Shown: piece after piece, positions 24,729 to 33,452 of the stretch
How positions within the stretch are numbered: position 1 is the stretch's first letter
How the letters are laid out: the number at the start of each line of letters is the position of its first letter
DNA from: Marinobacter guineae
GTDB lineage: Bacteria > Pseudomonadota > Gammaproteobacteria > Pseudomonadales > Oleiphilaceae
Direction: 5' to 3'
Length of the DNA: 64,000 bases
NCBI RefSeq assembly: GCF_002744735.1
Contig: NZ_KZ319341.1
Span: forward strand, 421,848-485,847
Position numbers and translations under genes: made by a program
Notes under the pieces: generated by a model
The model's database searches: none
What the model was told of the DNA's origin: nothing
The model's input: only the letters and a program-made list of their open reading frames with translations

Positions 24729-25038
24729 TGTGCTCCCCCTTTGTCAGAGTCTGTTGTCATTGTCGGTTTTTGGAATTCTGAGCGCTGGGACCTCTCCGGT
24801 CCTCTAGACGGATAGTCGTAGTTCAACATGTGTGCCACTACACAATGAATTAGACTAACGTCCTAATGCGCCTGAACTTTTGGCCAAAACTGGCCGCTAA
24901 CCCACAAGAAAACAAGGGTTATTTGTGCCGAACGAGAAGCTCTTTAAAGGATAGTTCTATCGGGGCCAATGGCAAACCGGTAAGGGAAACTGGCAACATT
25001 GGAAGGCGGCCCGGCCGCAGCGACCGGGCTCAGGTTTT
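24729..25038 (-). promoter_or_regulatory. acs upstream region with a 12 bp palindrome
   Basis: This 310 bp gap between acs and the fatty acyl-CoA reductase holds no gene. It contains a perfect palindrome TTTTGGCCAAAA (24878-24889) about 150 bp before the acs start, a possible activator site. Near the reductase end a GCCCGG/CCGGGC hairpin (25009-25029) is followed by Ts on the plus strand only, the wrong strand for either gene, so I do not call it a terminator. Confidence 0.45.
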
Positions 25039-26574
25039 TTACGCCGCTTTCTTGCGGGTCTTTGCCGAACGAAGGCTGTAGACCTTACGCTCCTTCAGGG
25101 CATACCGGTTGAGCCCGGCAAGGTGAATCTTGCGCAGGTAAACCGCCCAGTCGATCTGGCGGGCATCGACCGGGAACAGCACTTTGTCCAGCTCTCCCAT
25201 ACGCGAGGCCAGAGCCAGCAGGTCATCGTTGCGGAAGATGTAATCCGGCGCCGTGTAGAAGCCAAAAATGGTTGCCAGAGAGCGAGTGGTATCCAGATTC
25301 CGAAGCACTTTCAATTCCCGGTTCTGGCCCAACATTTTCAACACCTTCCCGGTAATGCTAAGGGGAATGCGCACGCCACCGACCACGGCATCAAAAAGCC
25401 TGCGATTTACGGCAATGAACGGCTTGGTCGGCTGCCGATAGAACAGCTGATCGTATTCCGCGTAATTGACTCTGGATTCCGCCATCAGGTGATCAATGAA
25501 TTCGCCCAGGGAAACCGGGTTGGAGCTGCCGCTGCAACACTGGTAAATTCGGTGACGCGGGGATTTCCCTATCGCCTCGGCGGTGGCCAGGATGATGGCG
25601 TTGGCCACCAGATCCACGGGAATAACATCAATGACCCCTGAGCGCTTGCCCGGGAACAGCGTGACCTTCTCACGGGCATAGGCAAGGATAATGGCATCTG
25701 CCACCTTTACACCTTCAATCCAGCCGGGTGCAGGCTCCTCTAGGGCGCTTTCAATAATTGAGGGACGCAAAATGGTCAATGCCCTACCCGACAGTGCCTT
25801 CATCAGAAGCTGCTCACCCAGCCATTTGGTGAAGGTGTAGGTGTCACTCCAGCCATAGTGATTGGCTTCACGAATGCCCAGGTCCACCAGTTTCTTTTCC
25901 AGCATCTTTCCAGAATACCGTGACCGGACATCGGCAATCTTGTCTTCTAGCAACCGGACCAGCTCGCCAATCTCGTAATAGCCCTCCGTGCTGCGGGGAA
26001 TGGACTCGCCCGCAGGCTTGATCACCGATTCGGTAATCTGGCCGGCATTCATACCGTTAACGTAGCAGGTGGAAACCTGAAGCACTGCCAGTGACTTGTT
26101 CTGGCGCGCCAGCTCGGCAACGTTTTCCAGGCACCGGGTGTTGATCGCCAGGGCTTTGTCCAGCTCTTCACGGAAGTTGACACTGGCGGCTGAGTTGATC
26201 ACCGCATCAATGCCGCTGGCCAGCTTGCGAAAGCGATCACCGGACAAGCCGAACAGTGGCTCTGTGACTTCACCGGTAACGCAATACACCCGCTCCTCAA
26301 TGAAAGTTTCGAAAGCCTCGTTATCCTCCTGGCGAAGGCGATCAAATACCGACGATGTAGCAATTTCATCGAGAAAACGCCCCCGGGCATCCGGGTGGCG
26401 CTTGTTACCACGGATCAGCAGGTGAACGCCGCCGATATCGGGAACGGCGCGAATAAGCTTTTCCAGTACCACCTTGCCGAGAAAACCGGTGGTGCCGGTG
26501 ATCAGTACGTGCCTTCCGCGGAGCTGTTCCAGCACCTTTGAAGATGCACCGGGATTCAGCTGCTGTGTTGCCAT
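25039..26574 (-). CDS. alcohol-forming fatty acyl-CoA reductase
   Basis: The 511-residue enzyme matches the Marinobacter-type fatty acyl-CoA/acyl-ACP reductase that reduces acyl-CoA by four electrons with NADPH to a fatty alcohol, the alcohol partner for wax esters. It has an N-terminal extended-SDR domain with GTTGFLGKVV (NADPH site) and YTFTK (YxxxK active site near residue 240), and a C-terminal sterile/FAR_C domain with TIFGFYTAPDYIFRND. The tail is strongly basic (SAKTRKKAA). ATG 26574 (MATQQLNPG) follows AAGGAG; upstream in-frame starts are not needed. No wax ester synthase gene lies in the window. Confidence 0.92.
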   Translation of the reverse strand: MATQQLNPGASSKVLEQLRGRHVLITGTTGFLGKVVLEKLIRAVPDIGGVHLLIRGNKRHPDARGRFLDEIATSSVFDRLRQEDNEAFETFIEERVYCVTGEVTEPLFGLSGDRFRKLASGIDAVINSAASVNFREELDKALAINTRCLENVAELARQNKSLAVLQVSTCYVNGMNAGQITESVIKPAGESIPRSTEGYYEIGELVRLLEDKIADVRSRYSGKMLEKKLVDLGIREANHYGWSDTYTFTKWLGEQLLMKALSGRALTILRPSIIESALEEPAPGWIEGVKVADAIILAYAREKVTLFPGKRSGVIDVIPVDLVANAIILATAEAIGKSPRHRIYQCCSGSSNPVSLGEFIDHLMAESRVNYAEYDQLFYRQPTKPFIAVNRRLFDAVVGGVRIPLSITGKVLKMLGQNRELKVLRNLDTTRSLATIFGFYTAPDYIFRNDDLLALASRMGELDKVLFPVDARQIDWAVYLRKIHLAGLNRYALKERKVYSLRSAKTRKKAA

Positions 26575-26795
26575 GGGAGAACTCCTTCTCATTTCAATGC
26601 GTCGCCGGCGCATACCTGCCGGCAGAGGAAAGTTTGCGAATCAGATACACCAGATCCACTGCATATTGCGGGCCACGATTCAGATTAATGCTCAATCCTT
26701 GCACAACTTTGGTGACAGAGCGGTGACACACTGCAAAGTTACGCTACAAAAAGTGCTAATAAAATGACGGAAAAGGAGGTAGGTTTTACTGCCTA
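26575..26795 (-). promoter_or_regulatory. fatty acyl-CoA reductase upstream region with composite repeat
   Basis: In this 221 bp gap an inverted repeat AACTTTG (26705-26711)/CAAAGTT (26734-26740) encloses two direct GGTGACA copies (26711-26717 and 26722-26728) 11 bp apart, one helical turn. It lies about 130-165 bp before the reductase start and just after the MinD-like gene, a good place for an operator. No regulator is identified. Confidence 0.4.
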
Positions 26796-28121
26796 TCAGG
26801 ATCGGCCCTGATCATTGCCCGAGAGTGATCGCAGAAGCTGATCCAGGGAAATATCCGCGGGCTGCTCCTTCAACACGCGCACCAGACGATCCTGCTCTCC
26901 AAAACTGACGCGGTCGTAAAAGGGCTCGCGCAGAACCGAAGAAGCAGGTTCCGGTTTCTTTGTTTCTCGTGGGGGAGGCGAAATCTGGTCCGCAAGCTCC
27001 CGCAGGTGAGTGGCCAGGTGGCTCTTACGCTCCGGATTGAGGTTTTCCCACTGAAACGACCCGAGCCCGGTCTGAACGATTTCAATGACATCGCTGTCCA
27101 GCGTGCGCCCCAGAAGTGCAAAAAGCCGGGTAAATGCTTCATAACGCAGCATCGGGTCGACCGGCGTCTGGGCGAAAACCGCCTCCAGTTGGCTCACCGC
27201 ATTCAGGCACTGCGTTTTAACATCTGGAGCTTCCTCTTCCGCCACATTCCCGGGCGCAGATGCCGGGGCTGGTATAGCTACCGGCGCCCGGCGAGACACC
27301 TTGTGCCAGTATGCTGCGATACCGGCCTTTCGTCTGGGAAGCTGGGAGAGCCGTACATTCAGCATATCCGCGAGGGTATGAAATTGACGGCAGGATGGGT
27401 CTGACACCGGTAACAGCGCAACGGGCTTCTGGTTCAGAACTGACTGGCGGAGAGTTTCGTCCCGCCATATTCCGCCCATATAATGCAGCGAGATCTCCAG
27501 ATGGCGCTGTGCGGCTGCATCAAGGCGCTGGAAAACGGAGCGGGCCTGGCTGGCCCCCTGGGCCATGTTGACAAGAATGCTGGGGGTTCGGTTATAGCCC
27601 CTGCGCCGGAGGACCTTGATCAGGGAGAAGGCATCTGTCAGGGATGCAGGATCCGGGGTTACCACCATGCAGGCCAGCTCCGTGGCTGCAATCATATGCA
27701 GCCCGGCGGCCTGTAAACCCGCCGCGGTGTCGGTAATCACATAGTCGTAACGGGTTTCAAGATTGTAGAGCGCCCGGAGTATGCGCAGGCTTTCGGCCGG
27801 CCCCATATCCATACATTCCTGGACGCCGGAGGCACCCGGAACAATGTGAAGACCGTAGTCGGTCTCCAGAATGATGTCCTCAAGCCGACACTCCCCGGCC
27901 ATCACGTTGGCAAGGGTTTTACGAGGATAGAGGCCCACCATGATGCTGACGTTAGCCAGATCGGTGTCACCATCCAGAAGCAAAACCCGTTTATCCTGTC
28001 TCGCCAGGGTAAGCGCCAGGTTCAAGGCGACCGAGGTCTTGCCCACGCCACCCTTACCTCCGGTAATAGCGATGGTTCGGGGTTGGTTCGGATTGTGCTT
28101 TACAGGTTCTTTGGCAGTCAT
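26796..28121 (-). CDS. MinD/ParA-family ATPase (FlhG-like N-terminal domain)
   Basis: The 441-residue product has a deviant Walker A GGKGGVGKTS (21-30), a switch region LLLDGDTDLANV and ITDTAAGL, the MinD/FlhG signature set. After about residue 265 it continues with a Pro/Ala linker and a C-terminal helical region rich in charged residues, with no family I recognise. MinD-like proteins position cell-pole or membrane systems; FlhG-like ones control flagellar number. No flagellar genes lie nearby, so the target is unclear. It is divergent from the HDOD-kinase gene. ATG 28121 is preceded directly by an in-frame GTG. Confidence 0.8.
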   Translation of the reverse strand: MTAKEPVKHNPNQPRTIAITGGKGGVGKTSVALNLALTLARQDKRVLLLDGDTDLANVSIMVGLYPRKTLANVMAGECRLEDIILETDYGLHIVPGASGVQECMDMGPAESLRILRALYNLETRYDYVITDTAAGLQAAGLHMIAATELACMVVTPDPASLTDAFSLIKVLRRRGYNRTPSILVNMAQGASQARSVFQRLDAAAQRHLEISLHYMGGIWRDETLRQSVLNQKPVALLPVSDPSCRQFHTLADMLNVRLSQLPRRKAGIAAYWHKVSRRAPVAIPAPASAPGNVAEEEAPDVKTQCLNAVSQLEAVFAQTPVDPMLRYEAFTRLFALLGRTLDSDVIEIVQTGLGSFQWENLNPERKSHLATHLRELADQISPPPRETKKPEPASSVLREPFYDRVSFGEQDRLVRVLKEQPADISLDQLLRSLSGNDQGRS

Positions 28122-28206
28122 CACCGGTAATCTAGGTCCCTGATTTTACGGTTGCGGGCTATTTAACCTGTCAAAATTCTACACATATCACGAATCAGAT
28201 AATATA

Positions 28207-28235
28207 TTGCTCAAAAAAACAGCAATAAGTATTTA
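28207..28235 (+). promoter_or_regulatory. possible sigma-70 promoter for the HDOD-kinase operon
   Basis: TTGCTC (28207-28212), a 17 bp AT-rich spacer and TATTTA (28230-28235) lie in the AT-rich divergent gap 43 bp before ATG 28278. The boxes match the consensus at four and four to five positions. This is a pattern match only. Confidence 0.35.
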
Positions 28236-28277
28236 ATAACGACGTATTATTGTCTAAGCTCTTTTCGGACAACAAGA

Positions 28278-30314
28278 ATGAACGATCCGTCAGCCACTGA
28301 CTTTTTTTATCGCACGGCAGGTAAGCCTATGCACGTTTCGCCTGATTTACAGCTTCCGAGCCTCCCGGAGGTGACCCTGCGGGCGCTCGATGCATGTCAT
28401 CAGGACGAAAGCTACCGAAAGATCAGCGAGATCGTATCCGCCGACACAGCCCTGGTAAGCCGCATACTGGCCATCGCCAATTCTGCACTATATGGCCCTT
28501 CAACCCCGATCCGGTCAGTAGATCAGGCCCTGTTAAGGCTGGGTACCCGGCGATTCCATACACTTGTCCTGACCGCAGCCCTGCGCCAGCTCCTGTTTGA
28601 ACTCGGGGGTGACGAGTGGCAGCAACTCAGGGATTTCTGGCGGCACTCACTGACCACGGCATTGACCGCACGGGCACTTGCCACCCTGACCCGCTACCCG
28701 GAGCCTGACGAAGCATTCATGTTGGGCATGCTTCACAACATCGGTGAACTGATTGCTATTAAAACGCCAGCGACCGAAACGAAGCAACACTATCTTGATC
28801 ATCAATCCGACATTGCCGCCGAGCTTGTGTCTTCGTGGGGCCTGGGGCCAATGGCGGCCGATGCCATGCGCTACCAGCAGGCACTCCCTTCGGAACTGCG
28901 GGATGCCGGGCACCTGGTGAAGCTGATCAGCCTGGCTACCCGTCTTGCTCTGTCCGATGCTGCAGGCATTGCGGCGGCCGGTACGGTATTCGGGCTGAAT
29001 GAGGAGCTCACCCGTGAGATCAATCGCCGGATCGGGCATGAGGTGTCCGGCATGGCGGCATCCCTTGGCATCCCACTGGATGAGGAATACAACGGCGAGA
29101 ACGCATCCAGGCAACTGAAGCAGACCATTCTGCGCCAGGCCATGGCCAGCCAGGCGATCAACCTTGCCGATGTAACCGGTGAAACCAAGGACATCCTCGC
29201 CGAAACCGTCAACAGTCTGACCCTGATCACAGGCCTCCCCGCACTGTGTTTTGGACATGCCGGGGACAATCTGGTGCTCCTGTCCGGAACCATTGGCGAT
29301 ATTCCGGACCTGGCGGTGACTGCCAAACCTGGCGGCAGCGTTCTGACCGAGGCCTTTATTTCAGGACTGCCCGTCACCCTCGGGGAGCGATCACCAACCG
29401 TACTCGACCGGCAGCTGCTATCCTTGTTACATACCCCGTCGCTTTTGGCCGTTCCGGTCGTCAATGGCGACGACTGCCCAGGAGTCTTTGCCCTTGGCAC
29501 CGACAACGACCAGTTGCAGACCACACTGGAGCTGGCGGGTATTTTCACTCGCCAGCTGTCAACTGTACTCGCTAACCGGCCTCTCCCGGACGGAAAAGCC
29601 GCAGCTGACGACAAACAGCTGGACCAGGAAATAGCCCGTGACCAGCTACGCAAACAGGTTCATGAGGTCAGCAATCCCCTGACCATCATCCGGCAGTATA
29701 TTTATCAGCTCAGAGGCCGGCTGGAGGATGCCGGGGTTAAACAGGAACTGGACGTCATCCGGGATGAGCTTGACCGGGCGGGTAACCTTTTATTGCAGAT
29801 GAGCCACACGGACGCCACGGAACACAATTCGGATAGTGTTGAACTGAATCCAGAGCTGGAAAGCCTGGCCCGGATTCTGGAAGATAGCCTGTTCAGTTCC
29901 GACAATCGCAATCTGAAGTTAACGCTTTGCAGCCAGCCATCACTGGTTGCCGCTGGCACCACCCGGATTCGCCAGGTTGTGATCAATCTGGTCCGCAATG
30001 CGGCCGAGAGTCTTCCGGATGAAGGTGGTACCGTAGAGGTCCGCACGTCTTGCCCGGTGTGGCAGAATCAGCGCACATGGGTAGAACTGGAGATCACGGA
30101 CACGGGTACCGGAATACCCGATGAAGTCAGGGACACCCTGTTTTCACCAGTAAGGACCACAAAAGGAGAGGGCCACAGCGGTTTGGGCCTGAGCATTGTG
30201 AAACAGCTTGTTGATGACATGGAGGGCATCATAGCTTGTCGCACGGGACAGGAAGGCACCACCTTCAGGATTCTGTTCCCGGCGGCCAGCCATAAAAAAA
30301 ACGAGACCGACTGA
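28278..30314 (+). CDS. HDOD-GAF-like sensor histidine kinase
   Basis: The 678-residue protein joins an N-terminal HDOD domain (about 18-230, with ADTALVSRILAIANSALYG and GMLHNIGELI) to a GAF-like segment (about 270-430) and a C-terminal kinase. The phosphoacceptor His462 lies in VHEVSNPLTII; the ATPase domain has NLVRNAAESL, DTGTGIPDE and GHSGLGLSIV. It has no membrane segment, so it should sense a cytoplasmic signal. ATG 28278. It is followed 24 bp later by a REC-PAS-GGDEF-EAL protein that is its likely partner. HDOD function is poorly defined in general. Confidence 0.87.
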   Translation: MNDPSATDFFYRTAGKPMHVSPDLQLPSLPEVTLRALDACHQDESYRKISEIVSADTALVSRILAIANSALYGPSTPIRSVDQALLRLGTRRFHTLVLTAALRQLLFELGGDEWQQLRDFWRHSLTTALTARALATLTRYPEPDEAFMLGMLHNIGELIAIKTPATETKQHYLDHQSDIAAELVSSWGLGPMAADAMRYQQALPSELRDAGHLVKLISLATRLALSDAAGIAAAGTVFGLNEELTREINRRIGHEVSGMAASLGIPLDEEYNGENASRQLKQTILRQAMASQAINLADVTGETKDILAETVNSLTLITGLPALCFGHAGDNLVLLSGTIGDIPDLAVTAKPGGSVLTEAFISGLPVTLGERSPTVLDRQLLSLLHTPSLLAVPVVNGDDCPGVFALGTDNDQLQTTLELAGIFTRQLSTVLANRPLPDGKAAADDKQLDQEIARDQLRKQVHEVSNPLTIIRQYIYQLRGRLEDAGVKQELDVIRDELDRAGNLLLQMSHTDATEHNSDSVELNPELESLARILEDSLFSSDNRNLKLTLCSQPSLVAAGTTRIRQVVINLVRNAAESLPDEGGTVEVRTSCPVWQNQRTWVELEITDTGTGIPDEVRDTLFSPVRTTKGEGHSGLGLSIVKQLVDDMEGIIACRTGQEGTTFRILFPAASHKKNETD

Positions 30315-30338
30315 CGCAGAAACAACGGACACAGACCG

Positions 30339-32516
30339 ATGGCACCTGAACTCACTGATCAGCCTTTCAGTCACGGGTTAACGGCACGGATACTGGTGGC
30401 GGATGACGAACCCCGCCTGCTCGACACACTGGCCTCGCTGCTGCGCAGTCGTGGTTACGACGTATCAGAAGCCCATGGTGGCAGGAAAGCCTGCGAATTG
30501 ATCGACCAGCAGGGGTTCGACCTGGCGCTACTGGATCTGCGAATGCCGGACGTGACCGGGTTTGACGTTATGGCCCACCTTGCCAAAGGACAACCGGAAT
30601 GCGGCGTGATCGTTGTCAGCGGCGAAAGTTCCTTCAGTTCCGTCAGCCGGGCACTGCGACGGGGCGCCCTGGATTATATCCGCAAACCATTTGATCCCGA
30701 GGAATTACTGGCGACTGTCGAAAGCGTCATCGGCAAAAAATCCCTCCTCAAAGCCCACGAACACATCCAGTTGCGGCTTGAGAAATCCGAGGCCCTGCAC
30801 CGGTACATCGTCAACAGCTCTCCTGATATTGTCTTCATGCTCGATCAGGAGGGCCACTTCTGCTTTATAAACAGCAAGGTCGAAAGTTTGCTGGGATACC
30901 AGCCTTCGGAACTTTGCGGTCAGCATTTCCGGCATATCCTTGACGATCGGGATGTCACCCGGGGAACCATGGCCCTGAAGGGGCCCAACATCACTGCAGA
31001 CAACCCCCGAACCCTGGAAGTCCGCCTGAAAACCCGCGGCAGCCGCCGGGCAACCCGCCATTTCGAGATTACCGCCTTTCCCATTGATCCTCAGACCTGG
31101 CCTCACTCCGGGGCAACCCAGGGGGGTGGCAACGGTAACGGCGCTCAATATTACGGTACCGCCAGGGATGTGACCGAACGGAAAGAGGCCGAGGCGTTTA
31201 TTAACTTCCAGGCCTACCACGACCTGCTCACCCGCCTGCCAAACCGGGCCCTGTTCAAAGACCGTCTCGAACTGGCGATCACACATGCCAAGCGCGGCGG
31301 CCAGAAACTGGCGGTGATGTTCCTTGATCTGGATCGTTTCAAGGTCATCAACGATACCCTGGGGCACGCCATGGGGGATCGTTTGCTTCAGGCAGTAACG
31401 CACCGGCTGGAAAAATGCCTTCGCAAGGGCGACACCCTGTCCCGGTTCGGCGGTGATGAATTCACCCTGTTGCTGCCATCCATCCACAACCATGAGGATG
31501 CGAGGCAAATTGCAAAAAAGCTGATCGATGCACTTCGAGCGCCTTTCCAACTGGGCGACCATGAAGTGTTTGTCGGCGTAAGCATCGGTATCTCCATCTT
31601 CCCGGAGGCTGGCGAGACCATGGATCATCTGATCCAGAACGCCGATATTGCCATGTACCACGTGAAGGCCAAGGGCAAGGACAGCTATCGTTTCTATTCC
31701 GAAAGCATGAGCATCGATACTGCCAACCGGCTGAATCTGGAACGGGATCTGCGCCAGGCGCTGGAGCGTGATGAGCTGCGGGTTTTCTATCAACCTCAGG
31801 TGTGCTCCAAAACCAACCGAGTGGTTGGGCTGGAGGCACTGGTACGCTGGCAGCACCCGGAAAGAGGCCTGCTCTATCCCCGGGATTTCCTGCCACTGGC
31901 AGAGGAAACCAAGCTTATTGGCCAACTCAGTGAGCGTGTTCTCGACCAGGCCTGCCAGGATGTCGGGCGTTGGATTCGTTCAGGCCATTCGGATCTCCGC
32001 CTGGCGGTCAACCTGTCCCCCATCCAGGTGGAGCACCCCCGGTTTGTGGAGACCCTGATGCAACAGGTCGAGGCTCACAAATTCCCGGCCGGCAACCTGG
32101 AGATTGAAATCACCGAAAATGTGATCATGAATGATCTGGAGCAGATCAGCCAGAAGCTCCGCGAACTCGCCTCCTTCGGAGTACGAATTGCAATTGATGA
32201 CTTCGGCACCGGCTACTCCTCCCTGAACTACCTGCACCGCCTTCCCATACACACCCTGAAGGTGGATCAGTCCTTCGTAAAGGCCATTCGCAGCGGCGAC
32301 GACGGCGCCTGCATCGTGAATGCCATTGTGGCCATGGCCCACGGCCTAAAGCTCGAGATTGTTGCGGAAGGTGTGGAAACCGACGAACAGCTTGAGTATC
32401 TCAGAAGCCTTGGTTGTCATCAGGTTCAGGGCTTCTTCTACGGCCCTGCACGGCCCGCGGCCGAAATTGCGAAAACCCTCGGAATCACCAGAGCCCGGGC
32501 AGCCTCGTTCGGTTAG
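30339..32516 (+). CDS. REC-PAS-GGDEF-EAL response regulator
   Basis: The 725-residue protein has a receiver domain (about 15-130, phosphoacceptor D66 in LALLDLRMPD), a PAS domain (about 150-275), a GGDEF domain with intact GGDEF (371-375) preceded by an RxxD inhibitory site (RKGD, five residues before), and an EAL domain with E499-A-L501, ENV-type metal residues, AIDDFGTGYSS and IVAEGVET. Both domains look active, so it may make or break c-di-GMP depending on phosphorylation. It is the second gene of an operon with the HDOD-kinase, 24 bp apart, which makes a two-component c-di-GMP pair. Confidence 0.92.
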   Translation: MAPELTDQPFSHGLTARILVADDEPRLLDTLASLLRSRGYDVSEAHGGRKACELIDQQGFDLALLDLRMPDVTGFDVMAHLAKGQPECGVIVVSGESSFSSVSRALRRGALDYIRKPFDPEELLATVESVIGKKSLLKAHEHIQLRLEKSEALHRYIVNSSPDIVFMLDQEGHFCFINSKVESLLGYQPSELCGQHFRHILDDRDVTRGTMALKGPNITADNPRTLEVRLKTRGSRRATRHFEITAFPIDPQTWPHSGATQGGGNGNGAQYYGTARDVTERKEAEAFINFQAYHDLLTRLPNRALFKDRLELAITHAKRGGQKLAVMFLDLDRFKVINDTLGHAMGDRLLQAVTHRLEKCLRKGDTLSRFGGDEFTLLLPSIHNHEDARQIAKKLIDALRAPFQLGDHEVFVGVSIGISIFPEAGETMDHLIQNADIAMYHVKAKGKDSYRFYSESMSIDTANRLNLERDLRQALERDELRVFYQPQVCSKTNRVVGLEALVRWQHPERGLLYPRDFLPLAEETKLIGQLSERVLDQACQDVGRWIRSGHSDLRLAVNLSPIQVEHPRFVETLMQQVEAHKFPAGNLEIEITENVIMNDLEQISQKLRELASFGVRIAIDDFGTGYSSLNYLHRLPIHTLKVDQSFVKAIRSGDDGACIVNAIVAMAHGLKLEIVAEGVETDEQLEYLRSLGCHQVQGFFYGPARPAAEIAKTLGITRARAASFG

Positions 32517-32698
32517 ACAATTATCGATTGTCGGACATTCAGATATAAAACCGCGATCTGGTTTGCAAAGTATTGCAGTTCGTTACTTTGTGTATCCGGA
32601 AATGCGCATTACTGCACATATTTCTCCCACCCTGTTCTCTAAGCTCAAATCCATCAGGCGTTGACCACCGGAATGCCCGACAGCCTGTCGGGCCAAAA

Positions 32699-33403
32699 AT
32701 GATAAAAACGGTGGCGGCATCCAAGGAACAAGAACAGGCAGCAGTCATCATGCGCGACAAGTACAAATACATTGGGCCCGTCTACGATTTCCTGAGCAAC
32801 CTCTACAGCGGAAAGAATATCCACCGCTGCAAAACCGCCATGCTGGACGTTGAGACCGTCAAACCCGGAGACCGGATTCTGTTTGCCGGCGTTGGCCATG
32901 GCCGGGACGCCATCCGTGCAGCCGAACTGGGCGCGGACGTTACCGTTGTAGACCTCTCAGAAACCATGTTGCGCAAGTTTGGCGAAGCCCAGAAGAAAGA
33001 GGCCCCCCACCTGACCATTCGCCGTATCCACAGCGACATCATGACAGTGGACGAGTTCGAGCAATACGACATGGTGGTGGCCAACTTCTTCCTCAACGTA
33101 TTTGATGAAGACATGATGGTCCGCGTCCTGGAGCACCTGATTCGCCTGGGCAAGCCAGAGGCCAGAGTGGTTGTCGGCGACTTCTGCTACCCCACCGGGA
33201 ACATCCTCTCCCGGATGTTCAAGAAGCTGTACTGGTACATGGCCGTATTCACTTTCTGGCTGTTTGCCAACAACGCATTCCACAAGATCTACAACTACCC
33301 AGAACACATGCAGCGCCTTGGCCTCCAGGTCACCGAGAAGAAGCATTTCAAGCTCCTGAACATGAACTGCTACTGGTCCATTCTCGGGCGCAAGCAGGCC
33401 TGA
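32699..33403 (+). CDS. class I SAM-dependent methyltransferase
   Basis: The 234-residue form has the SAM-binding motif FAGVGHGRDA and the downstream acidic DVTVVDLSETM. The remainder is not close to a named methyltransferase. A hydrophobic patch (YWYMAVFTFWLFAN) near the C-terminus suggests membrane contact and a lipid substrate. The start is uncertain: ATG 32699 and ATG 32750 (MRDKYKYIGPVYDF) are both possible and neither has a strong ribosome site. It lies 49 bp before the DUF2156 gene, probably co-transcribed. A lipid-modification role for the pair is inference. Confidence 0.72.
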   Translation: MIKTVAASKEQEQAAVIMRDKYKYIGPVYDFLSNLYSGKNIHRCKTAMLDVETVKPGDRILFAGVGHGRDAIRAAELGADVTVVDLSETMLRKFGEAQKKEAPHLTIRRIHSDIMTVDEFEQYDMVVANFFLNVFDEDMMVRVLEHLIRLGKPEARVVVGDFCYPTGNILSRMFKKLYWYMAVFTFWLFANNAFHKIYNYPEHMQRLGLQVTEKKHFKLLNMNCYWSILGRKQA

Positions 33404-33452
33404 GTTCCGTCGCTCAAGGATCATCCAACAAAAACAATCGGGGAGCAGCAGC

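Noticed and set aside
25009-25040. GCCCGG/CCGGGC hairpin followed by a T-run after the fatty acyl-CoA reductase
   Set aside because: The T-run is on the plus strand and overlaps the minus-strand gene end; no plus-strand gene precedes it.
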